From Vanrija pseudolonga (Eukaryota > Basidiomycota > Tremellomycetes > Trichosporonales > Trichosporonaceae): DNA of 64,000 nt. Positions 20,074 through 30,035 of this stretch are shown here, one piece after another. The stretch's first letter is position 1, and every line of letters begins with the position of its first letter. Under the pieces are notes generated by a model. That model was given only the letters and a program-made list of their open reading frames with translations. It was not told where the DNA came from and did not search any database. The stretch lies in NCBI RefSeq assembly GCF_020906515.1, contig NC_085852.1, forward strand, positions 124,001 to 188,000, given 5' to 3'. Both the position numbers and the translations under genes were made by a program.

Positions 20074-20910
20074 TTAAAGCGGCAAGCCCAGCACCCAGTC
20101 CCCAACCGCCTGGCGGTCGTCGCCGAGCTCCTCGAACCACTGGGAATGCGAGACGAAGCGGACAGCGTCGAGGCGATCGTCAAAGCCGTCAAGCAGCCCA
20201 TCGATGCCCTGCTGTTGTCCCTGCGCACGCACAGCGTCAAGCAAGCGGCGCGCGGCGTCGTCGTCACCCACTCCGACCCACAGCTCGGAGGCGCCGACGA
20301 CCGTGTTCGTGCGCCCTGGCACAAACAGCATGTCCAGCACCAGCGAACACACAGCATAGAGCGGGATGTCGGGCCCCTTGCGCCAGAGCACGAGGTCCAG
20401 CACTGAACACTCGGCGTCCACGTCGACATGGGACGTGTCGGTGCCGTCCAGCGCGACGTGGAGCACGACCCGGCGCGCCTCGGCGTCCATCGTCCCCCGG
20501 GCTTGCATGGGGATAGCGTACACGACCGTATCGGCGACGGGGTAGAACGTGTCCGGCGCCTCGGTGAGGCGGAGGACGCGCAGCGCAGTAAACTTGTCGA
20601 GGAGGTCGTTGCCCGCGTCGGCGGGCACCGTGCCGCGCGGGATAGTGAGGGTGTATACTGCGCTCGGGGGGAGCGGCAGTACACGGCCGTCATACTCTAT
20701 TACGAGCGCAGGCCATGCTGATGGCCAGGAGGGGTCGAAGTGTGCTTTCTTGGCCGGAGCGAGGCCGACGTCTGAAAGGAGGAGCGCGTCGACCCGGTCC
20801 CGGTACGCGCGCGACGCCGCGCGCAGGGCCAAGAGTGCACCAAAGTCGCTGTGCGCGATGATGGCGTCCATTAGGTCTGGGTAAGACGTGTGGTCGAGCG
20901 TTGGGGCCAT
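20074..20910 (-). CDS. F-box-like family protein, 278 aa
   Basis: Complete short member on the minus strand, starting MAPTLDHTSYPDLMDAIIAH at 20910 (the longer open frame to 21033 is unconserved leader). Head: ALLALRAASRAYRDRVDALLLSDVGL. Then LPLPPSAVYTLTIPRG, DTFYPVADTVVYAIP, RVVLHVALDG, LDLVLWRKGPDIP, and RFVSHSQWFEELGDDRQAVGDWVLG. Block 6 is reduced to TVVGASELWVG. It is most like the next two minus-strand genes (shared DLVLWR and FVxxxxWxxxLGEDRxAVGxW), so 20074-23388 is a three-gene sub-array. Confidence 0.83.
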   Translation of the reverse strand: MAPTLDHTSYPDLMDAIIAHSDFGALLALRAASRAYRDRVDALLLSDVGLAPAKKAHFDPSWPSAWPALVIEYDGRVLPLPPSAVYTLTIPRGTVPADAGNDLLDKFTALRVLRLTEAPDTFYPVADTVVYAIPMQARGTMDAEARRVVLHVALDGTDTSHVDVDAECSVLDLVLWRKGPDIPLYAVCSLVLDMLFVPGRTNTVVGASELWVGVGDDDAARRLLDAVRAQGQQQGIDGLLDGFDDRLDAVRFVSHSQWFEELGDDRQAVGDWVLGLPL

Positions 20911-21125
20911 TGTGAGTGAGTTGAAGGATGGTAAAGATGTGGATCGCGTCGTTGATGGCGTCACGGCGCGGCGCGTCGCGTCGGACCGGCTTTTACCGGC
21001 GCCAAGCCAGCAGCCAGCAGCCATGGCAGCCATCGTGCAACGACACTCTCACCTCATTCATGCATGCCCGTCTCGTTCTAATGTCCTTTTCCCAGTATGC
21101 AAGCGCAGCAAGCCCCGTACGCGAT

Positions 21126-22159
21126 CTACTGCTGCGGTATCTCCCAAGGATTCGGCGCGGAGCACACGGCGCAGTCGGCCGTTCGCGCAGGCAACGGAAC
21201 AGGCCACGCGCCCACGGCGTCGCGGTCCTCGCCCAGCTGGTCGAGCCAGGCCTCGCGCGACATGAAGCGCATGGCGTCGATACGCTCATGGTAATACGCG
21301 TCCATGAGATGCTTGACCGCGGCCTTGAATGTCTCCTCCCCGCCAGCGGCAGGAGGCAGCGTGTCGGCCCCGACGATCGTCACTACCGCGTCTTGCCACG
21401 CATTGCGGACAAGGTCGCGCGCGAGCAAGTAGACCTGCTGCAGCACCGGTTCGGGAACGGCGTCGGTGGCATTCTCGCGCCAGAGGACGAGGTCGACGCG
21501 CGCACCGGTGAAGGACGCCGAGGAAGAGTACTTGCTCTGCACGTCGCCGTACTCGACTCCTTCGGCTGCCTCGTCCTCGTCCTCCTCGTATGGCAGCGTG
21601 ATAAACGCGACGAGGTTGGCCGCTTCAAAGTCCGGCTCGAGCGTCTCCAGGAGCCGGATCGTGCGCTTGTTCGGGAAGAACGTGTTCGGCGTGTGCCCGA
21701 TACAGTTGTTCTGCGCGTCGCCGTTCATCATGGCGCCGGCCGGGTGGTCGATGGTGCGGACGTGCTCCAGCGAGAAGGGGAGGACGTGCACCTCCTCCCC
21801 GAGAACGCAGGCACGCTCACGATCTCGGGGTAGTCGTCCTTCCACGCGTCGCGGTCGTACGTCGTTGGCGGCAGGTTCGCGGAGGGGTCGTACCCCTCCT
21901 TCTCCGCATCGCCGGCGTCCTCGTCGGCCGCAGCAGCGCCAGGAGGCCGCGCCGCCTTCTCCTTGTAGAATGCCTGCCTGCCAGGCCACTTGTCCTCTAT
22001 CGCCGTGTTCAGCGCGACGTGTTCCATGAGATCACGCGTAATCGCGTCGCGGTCTGCGCGGCATGTGGCGCGCAGGCGTAGACGCGCGGGCCACGGCGCG
22101 AAGGAGGTGATCAGGCTCAGGAGGTGGGGGTATGTCTTGCTGTCGAGCAAGGCAGGCAT
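21126..22159 (-). pseudogene. F-box-like copy with CxxC tail and one frameshift
   Basis: ATG at 22159: MPALLDSKTYPHLLSLITSF, RLRLRATCRADRDAITRDLMEHVAL, then an acidic linker to YPEIVSVPAF. Near 21803 one base appears missing: the homologous continuation LGEEVHVLPFSLEHVRTIDH is in another frame and runs to 21126. It contains RTIRLLETLEPDFEA, DLVLWRENATDAVPE, VTIVGADTLPP, RFMSREAWLDQLGEDRDAVGAWP and the tail TADCAVCSAPNP. The sister gene at 22483-23388 is intact across the same position (VPAYPGEEVHLLPF), which fixes the lesion. Apart from this it is fully preserved. Confidence 0.75.
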
Positions 22160-22482
22160 GGTGAGGTTGTGGGGGATGGTAATGTGATTCTGTTGGTGGC
22201 TACGGTTACAACCCCTGCGGACATGAAGCCCGCCGTCACCGTCCCGCACGGCACCTGCTCCGAAACTCGGCCGCCAACTGGCCTCGGTATTGGACAGGAG
22301 TGCTTTGGGAGTCAAGTGCACAGCGGGGATGCGCAGGGCTGCGCGATTTTGCATACAGCAGGTCCATATACATTGCCTGCGTGGCGCCGCCTGGCCGCCA
22401 CGCCTCTCTGGACGGCCATCACTCACACTGGGCCGCAAAGTGCCGGGACAGGCTATGTACATCTCCACGTCGGCTCGCCTGT
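22160..22482. other. Intergenic spacer
   Basis: No gene or relic recognised. It should hold the promoter of the minus-strand gene at 22159 and the 3' end of the gene at 22483-23388. Confidence 0.5.
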
Positions 22483-23388
22483 CTATGCTACGGGCCAGCA
22501 ACCCAGCGCCTGGCGATCCTCTCCCAGCTCCTCAAGCCATGCCTCGCGCGTGACGAAACGGATCCCTTCAATCCGTTCTTGCGTAGGTATATTCTCGTTG
22601 GCGAGCCGCGCCTTGGCACCGGCTTTGAACTGCTCTTCCACGCGGTCGCACGACAGCGCGTCGGCGCCCACAACCGTCATCACGCCGTCGGCGGCCGTCA
22701 TGCGCAGGAGGTCGGCGGCGCAAATGTGCAGCAGGTAGAGCACGTCTTGGGGCGTCTCGCGCGGGTTACTCCCCCACAAAACGAGGTCGGTGCGCGCGAT
22801 GTTCCCTGGGAACGACAAGTCGAGCCACTTCTTGTTGTCCCCCGTGAGCGTGGCCTCGTCCCACACCACATGGAGAACGAGGCGCGACTCCGCGATCCCC
22901 CATGGCATGTTGTCAACAACGGGGAGCGTGATGAAGAAGACGAGGTTCTCGGCCGCGTAACCCGGCTCGAAGGTCTGCAGCACCCGAACCGTGCGCCTGT
23001 TGGGAAACAACTTGCTCAAAACCATGCAGTTGTGCACAGCGTCTACGCCGACGTACACCCGCTCCCCGTGGTCGATGGTGTGCACGTACCCCGGCGAGAA
23101 GGGGAGGAGGTGTACCTCCTCGCCCGGATACGCGGGCACGCTTGCAATCTCGGTGTAGTCTTCCCACCTCCGGCCATCGTCGTCTTCCGCCATCTCGTCC
23201 CACGTTGGTCTGGGACATTTCTCGTCGAGCGTAGTGTACAGCGCGACGTGCGTCATGAGGTCCCGCGTAATGTCGTCCCGGAGCGCGCGGCACGTCGCGC
23301 GGAGGCTTAGCCTCGCCGACCACGGCGCGAAGGACACGATGAGCGCCATGATGTGCGGGTAGCCTTTGTAGTCGAGCGCTGTGGGCAT
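22483..23388 (-). CDS. F-box-like family protein, 301 aa
   Basis: Complete intronless minus-strand copy. Start at 23388: MPTALDYKGYPHIMALIVSF, RLSLRATCRALRDDITRDLMTHVAL. A short acidic loop (EMAEDDDGRRWED) is followed by VPAYPGEEVHLLPFSPGYVHTI, RTVRVLQTFEPG, RLVLHVVWDEA, DLVLWGSNPRETP, MTVVGADALS and RFVTREAWLEELGEDRQALGCWP. The open frame extends to 23544, but that part is Pro/Ser/Thr-rich leader. It is the intact sister of the frameshifted copy at 21126-22159; it lacks the CxxC tail, ending right after block 7. Confidence 0.85.
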   Translation of the reverse strand: MPTALDYKGYPHIMALIVSFAPWSARLSLRATCRALRDDITRDLMTHVALYTTLDEKCPRPTWDEMAEDDDGRRWEDYTEIASVPAYPGEEVHLLPFSPGYVHTIDHGERVYVGVDAVHNCMVLSKLFPNRRTVRVLQTFEPGYAAENLVFFITLPVVDNMPWGIAESRLVLHVVWDEATLTGDNKKWLDLSFPGNIARTDLVLWGSNPRETPQDVLYLLHICAADLLRMTAADGVMTVVGADALSCDRVEEQFKAGAKARLANENIPTQERIEGIRFVTREAWLEELGEDRQALGCWPVA

Positions 23389-23584
23389 GGCGATGTTGTG
23401 GTCGTGGTTAGGTTGTGTGCGAGGTTGAGTTGGTGTCTTCGATGGCGTCGACGGAGGTATGGGTGACGGGGAGGGGTGGCCGTCGCCATCTCCGTCTTCA
23501 GGGAGACGGGGACACGGTCGCCGAGAAGTGATGCCTTGGTGCATGCCGATGCTTGTACTGATGATGCTTACAATGGACGATGCG

Positions 23585-26500
23585 CTAGGCTACTGACCTA
23601 CACCGGCACTCCTCGTCCCCGCGCTGCACAACAACCCCTTCGATGTCCACACGGTCCCCGATCTCGGCGTACCACTCCTCGAGGGTAATGTGCCGTACGC
23701 CAGTGGTCGCTTCGCCCCACCCGGCTTCTTCGAACTGGGCGTTGAACCACCCCGGAGGGTGGTCAAGCCAGAACTTCCTCAGCGTGGGGTATATCGACTC
23801 CCGGTCAGACGGCGCTGGGACGGCGTGCATCGCGTCCACGATGGTGCGGGTGGCATTTGGGAGCGATTCAAAGGCGTCAAAGACCTGCGAGAGGTATGCA
23901 GTCATTGTCCAAATTTCGGTGGGGGACGGGAGCTTGCAGTACCCGCAATACGAGCCGACGAGGACCATGACCACCTCCTCGAGCAGCTCGGGCTCCTCGA
24001 GCAGCTCGGGCGCCTCGATAAATACATCGTGTCTGGACCAGAGCGACCCGTGGTGCATCCATGAGTTGTGGGATACCTCCCAGTGCAGGACGTAGCGCCG
24101 CGTCCCTGCAGGCACTATCAGATCGACGTCTTGCCCAGGGTTGAGGTCACATGGGTCGTGGGTGTATGTGTAGACCAGTGTGTGGAGGCTGGGCTGCAAC
24201 GACTCGCTGGGCCCAGTGCGAAAGAGGTCTACTTCGTCGGCATCTCCGCTAGTGCCGCCACTCGCGTGAAGGGTCGTGATGCCCGTGAGGTTTGACGATA
24301 GGTCGTGCGACGAGTCAAACACATGAGACGGCGAGAGAGAGAGCCAGCGGGCAGCGGCGAAGGCACGCGGTAGGCGGGAGTCGAGGATGAGCGGCGCCGA
24401 TGGCAGAGGGAGCGGGAGAAGGCTCCCATCGTCCGCCGTGTGCAGCTCTACGTGACGCATGAGGCGGTGGTCGACAACCGTCTTGAGCCTGTGACACGTC
24501 AAGCGCAGCGCCACCAGCGTCGACACGTGTCGCGTGTGCGAGACGATGCTGTCCATGATATGGGGGTACACTGCTGCGTCGATTGCCGTCGTCGGTGGAG
24601 GCCGGGGAGCGATGAGGTCCACCAGCGCTCGGGGCTTGCAGAGGGCCTGCACGTTGCGCCGTTCCTCTATCGCGGCGGTCCGCGCCTCCCATGAGACATA
24701 GTCGATGGACCCAATGTTCGCGATGAAGAGGGGCCACGAATCGCCGACACCAAGGCGGCACTCGCCCGACCGGTAGCGTGCCATGAGGCCCGCCGCGAAC
24801 GCCTGCGCCGCGACGGCAGGCAACGCCGCCTCGACATCGCTCTCGGGATCCCAGACGCCCTCTGCGCCGGCGAGCTTGAACTCCCCGTGGATGCGCGATA
24901 AAGTCTTTAGCACGGCGTCGTAGATCCTAGCCCGGACGGCATTGGACCGAACCGTGCCGGGCTGCGGGAACACGATGATGGTCACGCGCGACCCACCCCG
25001 TGAGATGGGCTCTCCTTCAGCTGGCAGCTCGAGCACGTCGTCGTCCCCCCACTGGAAGATGATGCGGGACTCTCCCAAGTCGGGACTGCAGCGACACCCG
25101 TACAGTGCCGGATCGATACCCACAGAGACTGAGGCCTCGATGTCGCGCCTGTCGCCTAGTTCGTCGAGCCACGCGTCGCGGGATAGCCAGCGGATGCGCG
25201 CGAGTACACCAGCGGGAGCGGTGGCCGTCGCCAGCTCGGCCGCCAGGTCACGACCCTCCCAACTCTGCAACAAGTGTTCGACTGCAACGATTGTGAGGCT
25301 CATCCCCGAAGCAATGGCCTCCACGAACGGGTCGACAAACAGGTGTAGTGCGGGCAAGTTGTCGTCGTTCTCCCAGTGGATTCCAGAGAAGACAATCACG
25401 ACCTCTTCGAGGCGGTCACGCGCCTCGATAGACAGCCAGTCCGTCGAGTAGAACATCGTCACCTCAGCAAGGCTGCGTCCGAGCTCGAAGTGCAGGACGT
25501 AGCGAGACGCAGCAGCTGGCACAGTGATGACCCTATCAGAACGGTCTTCCTCGTAAAGGTCGCTGACGACATGCTCGACGAACGTCTGGCGGTGGTTCGG
25601 ACGCGCATGTCGAGCGCTCATGGGCGCATCCCCGCGAAACGTGTGCGCCGAGGTGAACGGAATGCCTTCGGCGTTGATATGCTCGCCTGGTGCGAAGTCC
25701 ACCAGTCCCGCCGCTGAAGGGATGAAGGGCAACTCGGCGTCGAGCTCGAGCGGCGAGTCGCGGGGAAGGAGCACTGTGATCTTGTCATCACTGTCGCCAG
25801 GCGCATGGATCTCGATATGGCGCATGAGGATGGTGTCGGCGATGTTCTTGAGCGTGCGGCATATCGATCGGAAAGTGACGAGCTGCGAGACGGAGGTGCA
25901 GTGAGAGACGATGCGCTCCACGATGTGCGGGTACGCCGCCATGTCGAGCGTGGGCGGCTTGTACTTGTACACCAGGGACGGAGCACTCTGGCACCACTCG
26001 CAGCTCTTCGGAGGCCGGCTGCCGCAGTGCGGCGAAGAGAAGGGCGAGCCTTCGGTGTCCCTTTCGTCGTCGCCAAGTTGCGCGTACCAGTCTTCCAGGC
26101 TCAGGTGCTGGACGTCATCATCAACGCCCAGGCATGCTCGGCGAACGGCGCCGCCAGACATCCCCGCTCGCGCGCGCCGGGCAAGTTGTCCACGATGGTA
26201 CAGGTGGCCCAATCGCCCGTGATCGCCCACACGAGGGCCGCAAGGTCCTCAATGAGCGCGTCAAACTCCCAGCCCTCGACCATGTCGGCATACACGCCAG
26301 TTGTGCCGCGCACGACGAGGACAAACTCGGTGAGATGCTTCGCTGCGTGGGTGTTTACGTCGGGCTGGGGGAAGAGACAGCCCTGCCGCCAGGACGACTC
26401 GTCGAGGTCAAACCACAGCACGAAGCGCTTCGTACCCGCCGGGATGAGGATACGCGCCTCGTCGCGGGGGCTGAAGTCGTACGGATCGGCAGCATAATGA

Positions 26501-28050
26501 CCCACGGCAGTATGCAGCGCAGGAAAGCGTGGCCACGGGCCGCCGGCTTGCAGAGGGCCGTACATGAACTCGGAAGCGTCGAAACACGCCGTGTGTACAC
26601 TCGTCATGCGCCGGGCGAGGCCCTCCATCTCCTGATAAGAGTAGAGATCGCCCAGCGTGACCACGCGCACGGCGGACAGGACGTCCGGCAGCGGCCGGTC
26701 GTGCACGAGACCCGAAGTGCGTGACGGGACGATGCGGAGCGTGCCCGGCGTGGAAAAGTACGGCGAGTGCACTTCGACGCGGTGCATCAGCACGTCGGTC
26801 GCGAATGTACGGAACCCGCGGCAGCTCGAGCGGAGGGCGACGAGGTCGGACACGCTGTCGAGCTGGTACGTGATCATCTCGGCGATGTGCGGGTGCATTG
26901 CTGGGTCGAGACCTGGTCGTCGGGCCGGGTCGACGCCGTTCGGGAGGTCGTAGTTGAGGTCGAGGGGTTGATCGGCGTCAGAGTCGAGGTCGAGCGCGTC
27001 AAAGTCATCGGTCAGAACTGGATCGGGCACGACGCCGTACATCCTCGGGTCGCGGCTACAGCGGCACGGGCTACTGTAGTCGGGGAACGGGGCGCGCGAG
27101 CCCTCGCTCTCGGCGCGGTCGCCCAGCTCGGCGAGCCAGGCATCGCGCTCGACGAAGCGGATCCGGCTGATCGCATCGCTCACGGCGCTGTCCTCGAGGC
27201 ACGCGATGCGGTGCAGGCTGGGCTCAAAGTCCTCCCTGTCGGTCTGGAGGAAGCCGCGGAACCACCTGCCCCGCACATCGATGCCAGCGTGCAGGTCCCG
27301 CTCGGCGTGGTTCGGCACGACGTGCCCCACGTCCACGATGGTCATGCTGGCGTCCGCCATGACCAGCGAGTCCCAGAAGTAGTTGACCAGCTCGGACACG
27401 AAGCCGATATAGCCGGGTGGAGGCGTCGGGGCCTGGTACCACTCGGCCGGGGTGCTCGAGTACACGATGACAACCTCGCGCAGGTCGAGCGGGGTGGACA
27501 CGATGATGTCCGGGTCCGGGAAGAGGAAGCCCTTGGCCCAGGTCGACGACCCGAGATGGACGTGGAGGACGTAACGCCGTGTGCCAGGTGGCACGAGCAT
27601 GGCCACTTCGTCGTCCGCGCTGTGGTCGTACGGGTCGTTGACATAGTAGTCTACCACCGTGTGCGCCGTGAGGTGGGGGTCGGCGACTGCCGCGTCCGCG
27701 AGGGATTCGCAGTAGCAGTCGACCTGCCGGCGGATCGTGTGAAGGGAGGTGAACTCGGCTGCGTGGGGCCGGATCGCGAGTGGGTGTTCGTGGGGGAGCA
27801 GCGTGGCGACGCGAACTTGGCCCGGCGCGAACGGCAGCGGCGCGTCGTGGGCGAGCCCAGAGCCGGGGGCAGGCAGCAGCCGCAGCTTGCCGTCGACATC
27901 GTGCACCTCGGCATGGTGCAGCAGGATGCCGTCAGCCAGCGCCTTCGCGCGCCGGCTCACGCCCCGCAAGACGATCAGCGCTTTGACGCTTATCGTGCTT
28001 CCGACGATCTGCTCAAAGATGTGCGGGTATGCCTGTGCGTCGATGGGCAT
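23585..28050 (-). CDS. Fused array of F-box-like units (four plus one half) in one gene
   Basis: One coding region of about 4.5 kb on the minus strand, with four family units in line and no stop between them. Unit A starts at ATG 28050 (MPIDAQAYPHIFEQIVGS) and ends near 27110 with FVERDAWLAELGDRAESEGS. Unit B starts near 26900 (LDPAMHPHIAEMI), unit C near 25945 (LDMAAYPHIVERIVSH); then comes a half unit with blocks 5-7 only (VTIIVFPQPG ... YVSWEARTAAIEERRNV); unit D starts near 24580 (IDAAVYPHIMDSIVSH) and ends ITLEEWYAEIGDRVDIEG. Linkers carry Cys motifs (SPCRCSRDP, GCRCSPDLG, SCEWCQSAP, EECRCRS). The frame changes once inside unit B, at about 26140-26170, as if one base were lost; so today there may be a 649-residue and an 881-residue product. 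Confidence 0.75.
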
Positions 28051-28090
28051 GGTGTTGACGACAACAACAAGGAAAATAAATGTGGAGGGT

Positions 28091-28096
28091 TATATA
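28091..28096 (-). promoter_or_regulatory. TATA-like element of the fused array
   Basis: TATATA lies about 41 bases upstream of the ATG at 28050 in a GC-rich setting. Confidence 0.35.
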
Positions 28097-28238
28097 CGCG
28101 TCGCGGCGCGGCTTGGCGCGGCTGCGTGGTGACGACGGGCACTTTGCCCCTGAACATTGCGGGCTCCGGCCAGGTGAGCCCGTTGCAATGTGTCCCGTGC
28201 AGCGAAGAGGTTGCAGCGTTCAGCGCGAGTTTCATGCA

Positions 28239-29108
28239 TCAGGTCATGGTGCCCTCCTCCGTCTCCACTGGCCCATCAACCCCGACGCGGTCACCAAGCT
28301 CGGCACACCACTCCGCGAGCGACACCAACCGCGTGCGTTTCTCCGCTGCACCCAGCTGCTCCGGCATGTTCCCGACGTCCAGCCGCGCGTGCTCGATAAA
28401 GCCGTCCCAGAGGATGTGTACCGTGTCCCAGGCGACCTCGTACCACTTCTCGAACCCCACAATGGTCAGGCTCGAACCACGCAATGCGAGCCGTGCGAGC
28501 TCGGCGCCGATACCAAACACCGCGTCGTCCATGTCTATCCGCGGCTGAGTGTTGCCTGGGAGGACAAGCACCACCTCCTTCAGCTCGTCGCTAGCGCGGA
28601 TGTCCCGGTTGTCGCTGTGGATCCCCCACCACTCCCAGTCGTAGTGGACGACGTACCGCCGCGTGCCGGAGGGCACCCAGACCATCTCCTGGGTGCTATC
28701 GGACGCGGGGAAGAAGTCGACCGTGACGTCCGCGTACTCGGTCTCGATGTCGTTGTGCACGTGCCCCCCGAACCGGCGCAGCGTGTGCGGTCGCAGCGTC
28801 GTGTGCGTCGTGATCACTGTTGCTGGGGCGTCGGTCGCGACCGTGACCTTGTCTAGTGTGCGTGCTTTCTCCGGAAGCTGCGGCAGCGGGCGGTCTGAGA
28901 CGAGGCGAGAGGAGTCGTGCAGCGCGAGCGAGCAGCCGCCGTAGGGGTGCTCGCGCATCACAACATGCTGGAAGAGGATGGCGTCGGCGATGGCCTGATA
29001 CTCCCTTGATGCGCCGCGCAGGGCGACCAGGCCTGCGACGGAGCAGTGGGCGATGACCTGCTCGAGGATGTGAGGGTGTGCCGTGTGGTCAATGACGGAT
29101 ATTACAAT
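28239..29108 (-). pseudogene. F-box-like copy without a start codon
   Basis: On the minus strand the frame is open from just below an upstream TAA (about 29145) and reads a good head (VIDHTAHPHILEQVIAHCSV, GLVALRGASREYQAIADAILFQHVV), then LPQLPEKARTLDK, TLRRFGGH, VTVDFFPASD, RYVVHYDWEW, VVLVLPGNTQP, LTIVGFEKWYE and LVSLAEWCAELGDRVGVDGP. No ATG lies in frame before the head; the expected site reads GTA-ATA-TCC. The first in-frame ATG is at 28958, which would give a protein lacking the F-box-like head. A non-ATG start or an undetected upstream exon remain possible. Confidence 0.65.
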
Positions 29109-29147
29109 GCAGATGTTGTAAACAAAACAGATACGGGGTATTATAGT

Positions 29148-29562
29148 TTACGAGATGATGCCAAGCGAGTCCCTGGCGCTGTTGGCCGGCCACACCCCTA
29201 CCAAGTCCTTCATGTCGCCCAGCTCGTCCCACCACTCGTGGAGGGTGATGAACCGGATCTTATCATAAGCGCGGAGTACAACCGCGGGGTCAAGCTCGAA
29301 CGGGCGCGGGCGGCGCCAGTCGGCAATACACGCCGCGACCGCGGCGTCCTCGACGCTGAGGACGAACTCTCTGCCCGATACGCCAGGCAGCCACCCCTCG
29401 AGCCCGACGACGGTGAGCATGGTCCGTCCAGCAATCATGCAGCCCAAGAACTGCGTCGCGACGCGCACGATGGCCCCGCTCGCGACTTTGCGTTCGGGCG
29501 TACAGTGCGGCGAGAGCACGAGCGACACGTCGCGCACGTCGCGTTTGACCGTGTCCCGCTCC
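29148..29562 (-). pseudogene. C-terminal half of an F-box-like gene
   Basis: The minus-strand frame contains only blocks 5-7: LVLSPHCTPERKV, LTVVGLEGWLPGVS and FITLHEWWDELGDMKDLVGVWP. It is closest to the DSTAYPH subclade of the left array, not to its minus-strand neighbours. Similarity begins abruptly at about 29562, where a head-containing fragment on the opposite strand starts. The two halves look like the products of an inversion whose breakpoint lies at 29560-29570. Confidence 0.65.
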
Positions 29563-29946
29563 ATCCCGTCACACTGCACCGTGGCGGGTCTCCTCGTATT
29601 CCGTGACACAAACCGCGCGTTTCGCGAGCGTCTCACGCGCGTCCTCTACGACCATGTCGTGCTTCACCTGAAACCGAATAGGAAAGCCCGAACCAAGGCC
29701 GGCAGGCGCGAGGTCGTCGCCAAGCTCGGCGTCGGCCCGACATGTGCCGCCCGATCCGACGTCTACTTGCCGTGGCTCCCCTCCGCGGTACGCATCCTCG
29801 ATATCCGAACACCAGTGTGGGCAAACTTCCATCCCTACGTCGCGCAATTCATCAACGTGCGGACTATCCGCCGGCTTCGACAGATTACCTTCAACAGATA
29901 CCACGAGTGGTACGACGAACCCTCATGTCGTCGACGAGTCACTTGA
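29563..29946 (+). pseudogene. N-terminal half of an F-box-like gene, opposite strand
   Basis: Plus-strand frame with the head from about its middle (SHCTVAGLLVFRDTNRAFRE, LTRVLYDHVVLHL), a basic segment (KPNRKARTKAGRREVVAKL) and block 2 (LPWLPSAVRILDI), then RTIRRL. It has no start codon and no blocks 3-7; after about 29900 the similarity stops. It abuts the C-terminal half gene on the minus strand, tail-side out, which is the configuration left by an inversion or a fold-back rearrangement within the array. Confidence 0.6.
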
Positions 29947-30035
29947 ACATGGAGTGTGAGCCGGATGGGATTGGTTCAAGGCTGTTCTTGTCAGCCTTTA
30001 GGATACCAACAAAGACCTCACCTCTCAATGTCCCA

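Noticed and set aside
20928-21833. 301-codon plus-strand frame
   Set aside because: Antisense to the copy at 21126-22159; no recognisable motif.
22300-23310. 336-codon plus-strand frame
   Set aside because: Exact shadow of the intact minus-strand gene 22483-23388, whose translation shows the family blocks.
26110-26230. A 52-base or 86-base GT...AG intron to explain the frame change in the fused array
   Set aside because: The 52-base choice gives the wrong phase and the 86-base choice removes conserved residues before block 7; a plain frameshift fits better.
26767-28548. 593-codon open frame on the plus strand
   Set aside because: Antisense to the fused F-box array and running past its start; the translation is Arg/Val/His-rich without any domain. 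Long antisense frames are common in such GC-rich coding DNA.
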